DNA of 7,133 bases from Lachnospiraceae bacterium (GTDB taxonomy: Bacteria; Bacillota_A; Clostridia; Lachnospirales; Lachnospiraceae): assembly GCA_017960415.1 (NCBI GenBank), contig JAGCZE010000243.1, forward strand, positions 1 to 7,133. The letters are read 5' to 3'. Of this stretch, positions 6,226 to 7,133 are shown piece after piece. The stretch's first letter is position 1. Each line of letters begins with the position of its first letter. The notes beneath the pieces were generated by a model that ran no database searches, had not been told where the DNA came from, and was given only the letters and a program-made list of their open reading frames with translations. The position numbers and the translations under genes were made by a program.

Positions 6226-6247
6226 TTGCACTGTTCCTACGGTGCAA
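6226..6247 (+). promoter_or_regulatory. Leader stem-loop abutting the ribosome binding site
   Basis: TTGCAC (6226-6231) and GTGCAA (6242-6247) form a 6-bp stem with a ten-base loop in the short leader. Its 3' arm contributes the first two A residues of the ribosome binding site AAGGAGG (6246-6252). The loop contains TCCT, complementary to AGGA of the same site, so an alternative pairing could mask it. A translational control role is possible but unproven. Confidence 0.4.
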
Positions 6248-6257
6248 GGAGGTGAGC

Positions 6258-6638
6258 ATGGAGATATCAAAGAAGCTTTCCCAGGCTGAGATAGATACGC
6301 TGGTCGATGCGCTGAACAACCTGAAAGATTACGGACAGGCTCCCGAGATCGAGAATGATATCCTGTACAGTCAGGTCGTTTTGTCCCAGTCCGAGATCGA
6401 TCGTCTGATCAATTCACTGAACGGGGCGAAGGAGGTTGCCGATCCGGTCTGCAAGGAAGCCAATGTTGCTCTTTCACAGAAGGAGATCGATTCACTGATC
6501 GATGCCCTGAATACTGTCAAGCAGTATGATACCAATGATACCTTCTCACAGGAGATCGCCAGGAATCAGACTGTTCTGTCGCAGGATGATATTGACAGGC
6601 TCATTGTTACACTGACAGAAATGAAAACAGGTGCATGA
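6258..6638 (+). CDS. Four-repeat LSQxEIDxL protein, FliM/FliY N-terminal-peptide-like, function unknown
   Basis: A 126-residue soluble, acidic protein without signal peptide or membrane segment. Nearly all of it is four copies of LSQxEIDxL(I/V)xxLN, at residues 7, 42, 72 and 107 (spacing 35, 30, 35). Copies 1 and 3 share LSQxEIDxLxDALN followed by K and Y. Copies 2 and 4 share VLSQ, IDRLI and a later K. The array is therefore a duplicated pair (ABA'B'). The motif resembles the conserved N-terminal segment of FliM (LSQxEID in enterics and Thermotoga), which in those proteins binds phosphorylated CheY; no C-ring domain is present here. A role as a multivalent binder of CheY-like receiver domains is inference only. 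The start at 6258 has AAGGAGG five bases upstream; an in-frame ATG at 6216 has none. The gene has its own promoter and terminator, so it is monocistronic. Confidence 0.85.
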   Translation: MEISKKLSQAEIDTLVDALNNLKDYGQAPEIENDILYSQVVLSQSEIDRLINSLNGAKEVADPVCKEANVALSQKEIDSLIDALNTVKQYDTNDTFSQEIARNQTVLSQDDIDRLIVTLTEMKTGA

Positions 6639-6693
6639 GGTTTTGATGTAATACATATGTTTTCATGCATACAAGAGAATATGACTTATTGCG

Positions 6694-6724
6694 AAAGCCT
6701 TCATGGAATATGGAGGCTTTTTTT
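6694..6724 (+). terminator. Intrinsic terminator of the four-repeat gene
   Basis: The arms AAAGCCTTCAT (6694-6704) and ATGGAGGCTTT (6710-6720) pair over 11 bases with one T-G wobble around a GGAAT loop. The stem runs straight into a run of seven T residues (6718-6724). It lies 56 bases after the stop codon. Confidence 0.92.
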
Positions 6725-6791
6725 GACTTGTTAAATTGTTATTTTTGTTGTATTAATGCGATTTCGGGTGATATTTCGAAACTTTTTTTAC

Positions 6792-6821
6792 TTGACGGGA
6801 ACCATGAAAATCAGTTATAAT
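6792..6821 (+). promoter_or_regulatory. Sigma-A-type promoter of the 3'-terminal membrane protein gene
   Basis: The -35 box is TTGACG (6792-6797) and the -10 box is a perfect TATAAT (6816-6821), with 18 bases between. The start of transcription is expected near 6828, about 54 bases before the ATG. The preceding terminator makes this an independent transcription unit. Confidence 0.85.
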
Positions 6822-6881
6822 GAAGTACTGCAAATTCTCTTTTTAAATCTATTTCATATACTCTGATTGGGAGGCCAGAAA

Positions 6882-7133
6882 ATGAAGATTCCGGCTCTTT
6901 TGAGAATATATTTACGGATATACCTGATTTGCCTTTTGCTTCTTATTGGCAATCTCCTTTTTTTCACCGATTTCGGTAAACTTTTTTTTGATGACAGTGC
7001 CAATTCAATTATCACTTTTTCGGAGGGATGGACAGCACCCGACGGCAGCGTAGTCAATCTCGATGACATTACTGCGGGTCGATATGGCGAAAGTGCGCTG
7101 TTTTCAAAGAATCTGCCCAAAGGTCTGAAACCA
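6882..7133 (+). CDS. Membrane-anchored protein with extracytoplasmic N-terminus, probable sensor, 3' end outside window
   Basis: 84 codons are visible and the frame is open at the right edge. The start ATG has GGGAGG seven bases upstream. Residues 1-8 are positively charged and about 9-29 form a hydrophobic helix rich in Leu and Ile, an uncleaved signal anchor or signal peptide. The rest (FSEGWTAPDGSVVNLDDI, then SKNLPKGLKP) would lie outside the cell. The pattern of a GW segment, a short DG turn and a later LP resembles the N-terminal periplasmic-type sensory domain found in front of histidine kinase or GGDEF modules in Lachnospiraceae. That comparison is from memory, and the output domain is not visible, so the protein's class is not established. 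Confidence 0.6.
   Translation, partial: MKIPALLRIYLRIYLICLLLLIGNLLFFTDFGKLFFDDSANSIITFSEGWTAPDGSVVNLDDITAGRYGESALFSKNLPKGLKP

Noticed and set aside
6216..6257. 14-residue N-terminal extension of the four-motif protein
   Set aside because: No ribosome binding site precedes the ATG at 6216, the segment contains the leader stem-loop, and AAGGAGG lies ideally before 6258. The repeated ATGGAGATAT at both sites appears to be coincidence.
6658..6735. Short ORF downstream of the four-motif gene
   Set aside because: It reads straight through the intrinsic terminator hairpin and has no ribosome binding site.

Overview
The window looks like a piece of chromosome from a plant-fibre-degrading member of the Clostridia, most likely Lachnospiraceae-like (Butyrivibrio/Roseburia type). 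This is inferred from strong AGGAGG-type ribosome binding sites, canonical TTGACA/TATAAT-type promoters, a lipoprotein with a TPEPT-type linker, coding sequence of moderate GC content with AT-rich gaps, and a double-hairpin intergenic repeat of a kind I recall from gut Clostridia. No taxonomic marker gene is present, so this is a suggestion only.

The left part (1-5017) is a hemicellulose-utilisation locus. A lipoprotein esterase of the feruloyl/acetyl-xylan type (CE1-like) is read leftwards and leaves the window at its left edge. It has a clear promoter at 620-648. Divergent from it, across a 305-base gap, are a 601-residue SGNH-type carbohydrate esterase (833-2638) and a 742-residue GH3 beta-xylosidase/beta-glucosidase (2789-5017). 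Neither has a signal peptide. The simplest reading is that the surface esterase trims side chains outside the cell, while imported, still-acetylated oligosaccharides are deacetylated and cut to monosaccharides in the cytoplasm. A two-hairpin repeat lies between the SGNH and GH3 genes.

The middle part (5018-6056) holds a GC-rich hairpin, an AT-rich palindrome and birA, a biotin-protein ligase without an HTH domain. The C-terminal domain of this BirA carries an unusual 30-residue insertion made of three decapeptide repeats. A 27-codon ORF overlaps the birA stop by ATGA and ends inside a 31-bp tandem repeat array, so it is either a gene stub or a microprotein.

The right part (6057-7133) has the most unusual gene. 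A 126-residue protein (6258-6638) consists almost entirely of four LSQxEIDxL motifs, which resemble the CheY-P-binding N-terminal peptide of the flagellar switch proteins FliM/FliY. The spacing is 35/30/35 and the pattern is ABA'B'. It has its own promoter, with an inverted repeat spanning the -35 to -10 region, a stem-loop abutting its ribosome binding site, and a strong intrinsic terminator. After it comes a new promoter and the start of a membrane-anchored protein whose extracytoplasmic N-terminus resembles the sensory domains of Lachnospiraceae signalling proteins. It runs off the right edge.
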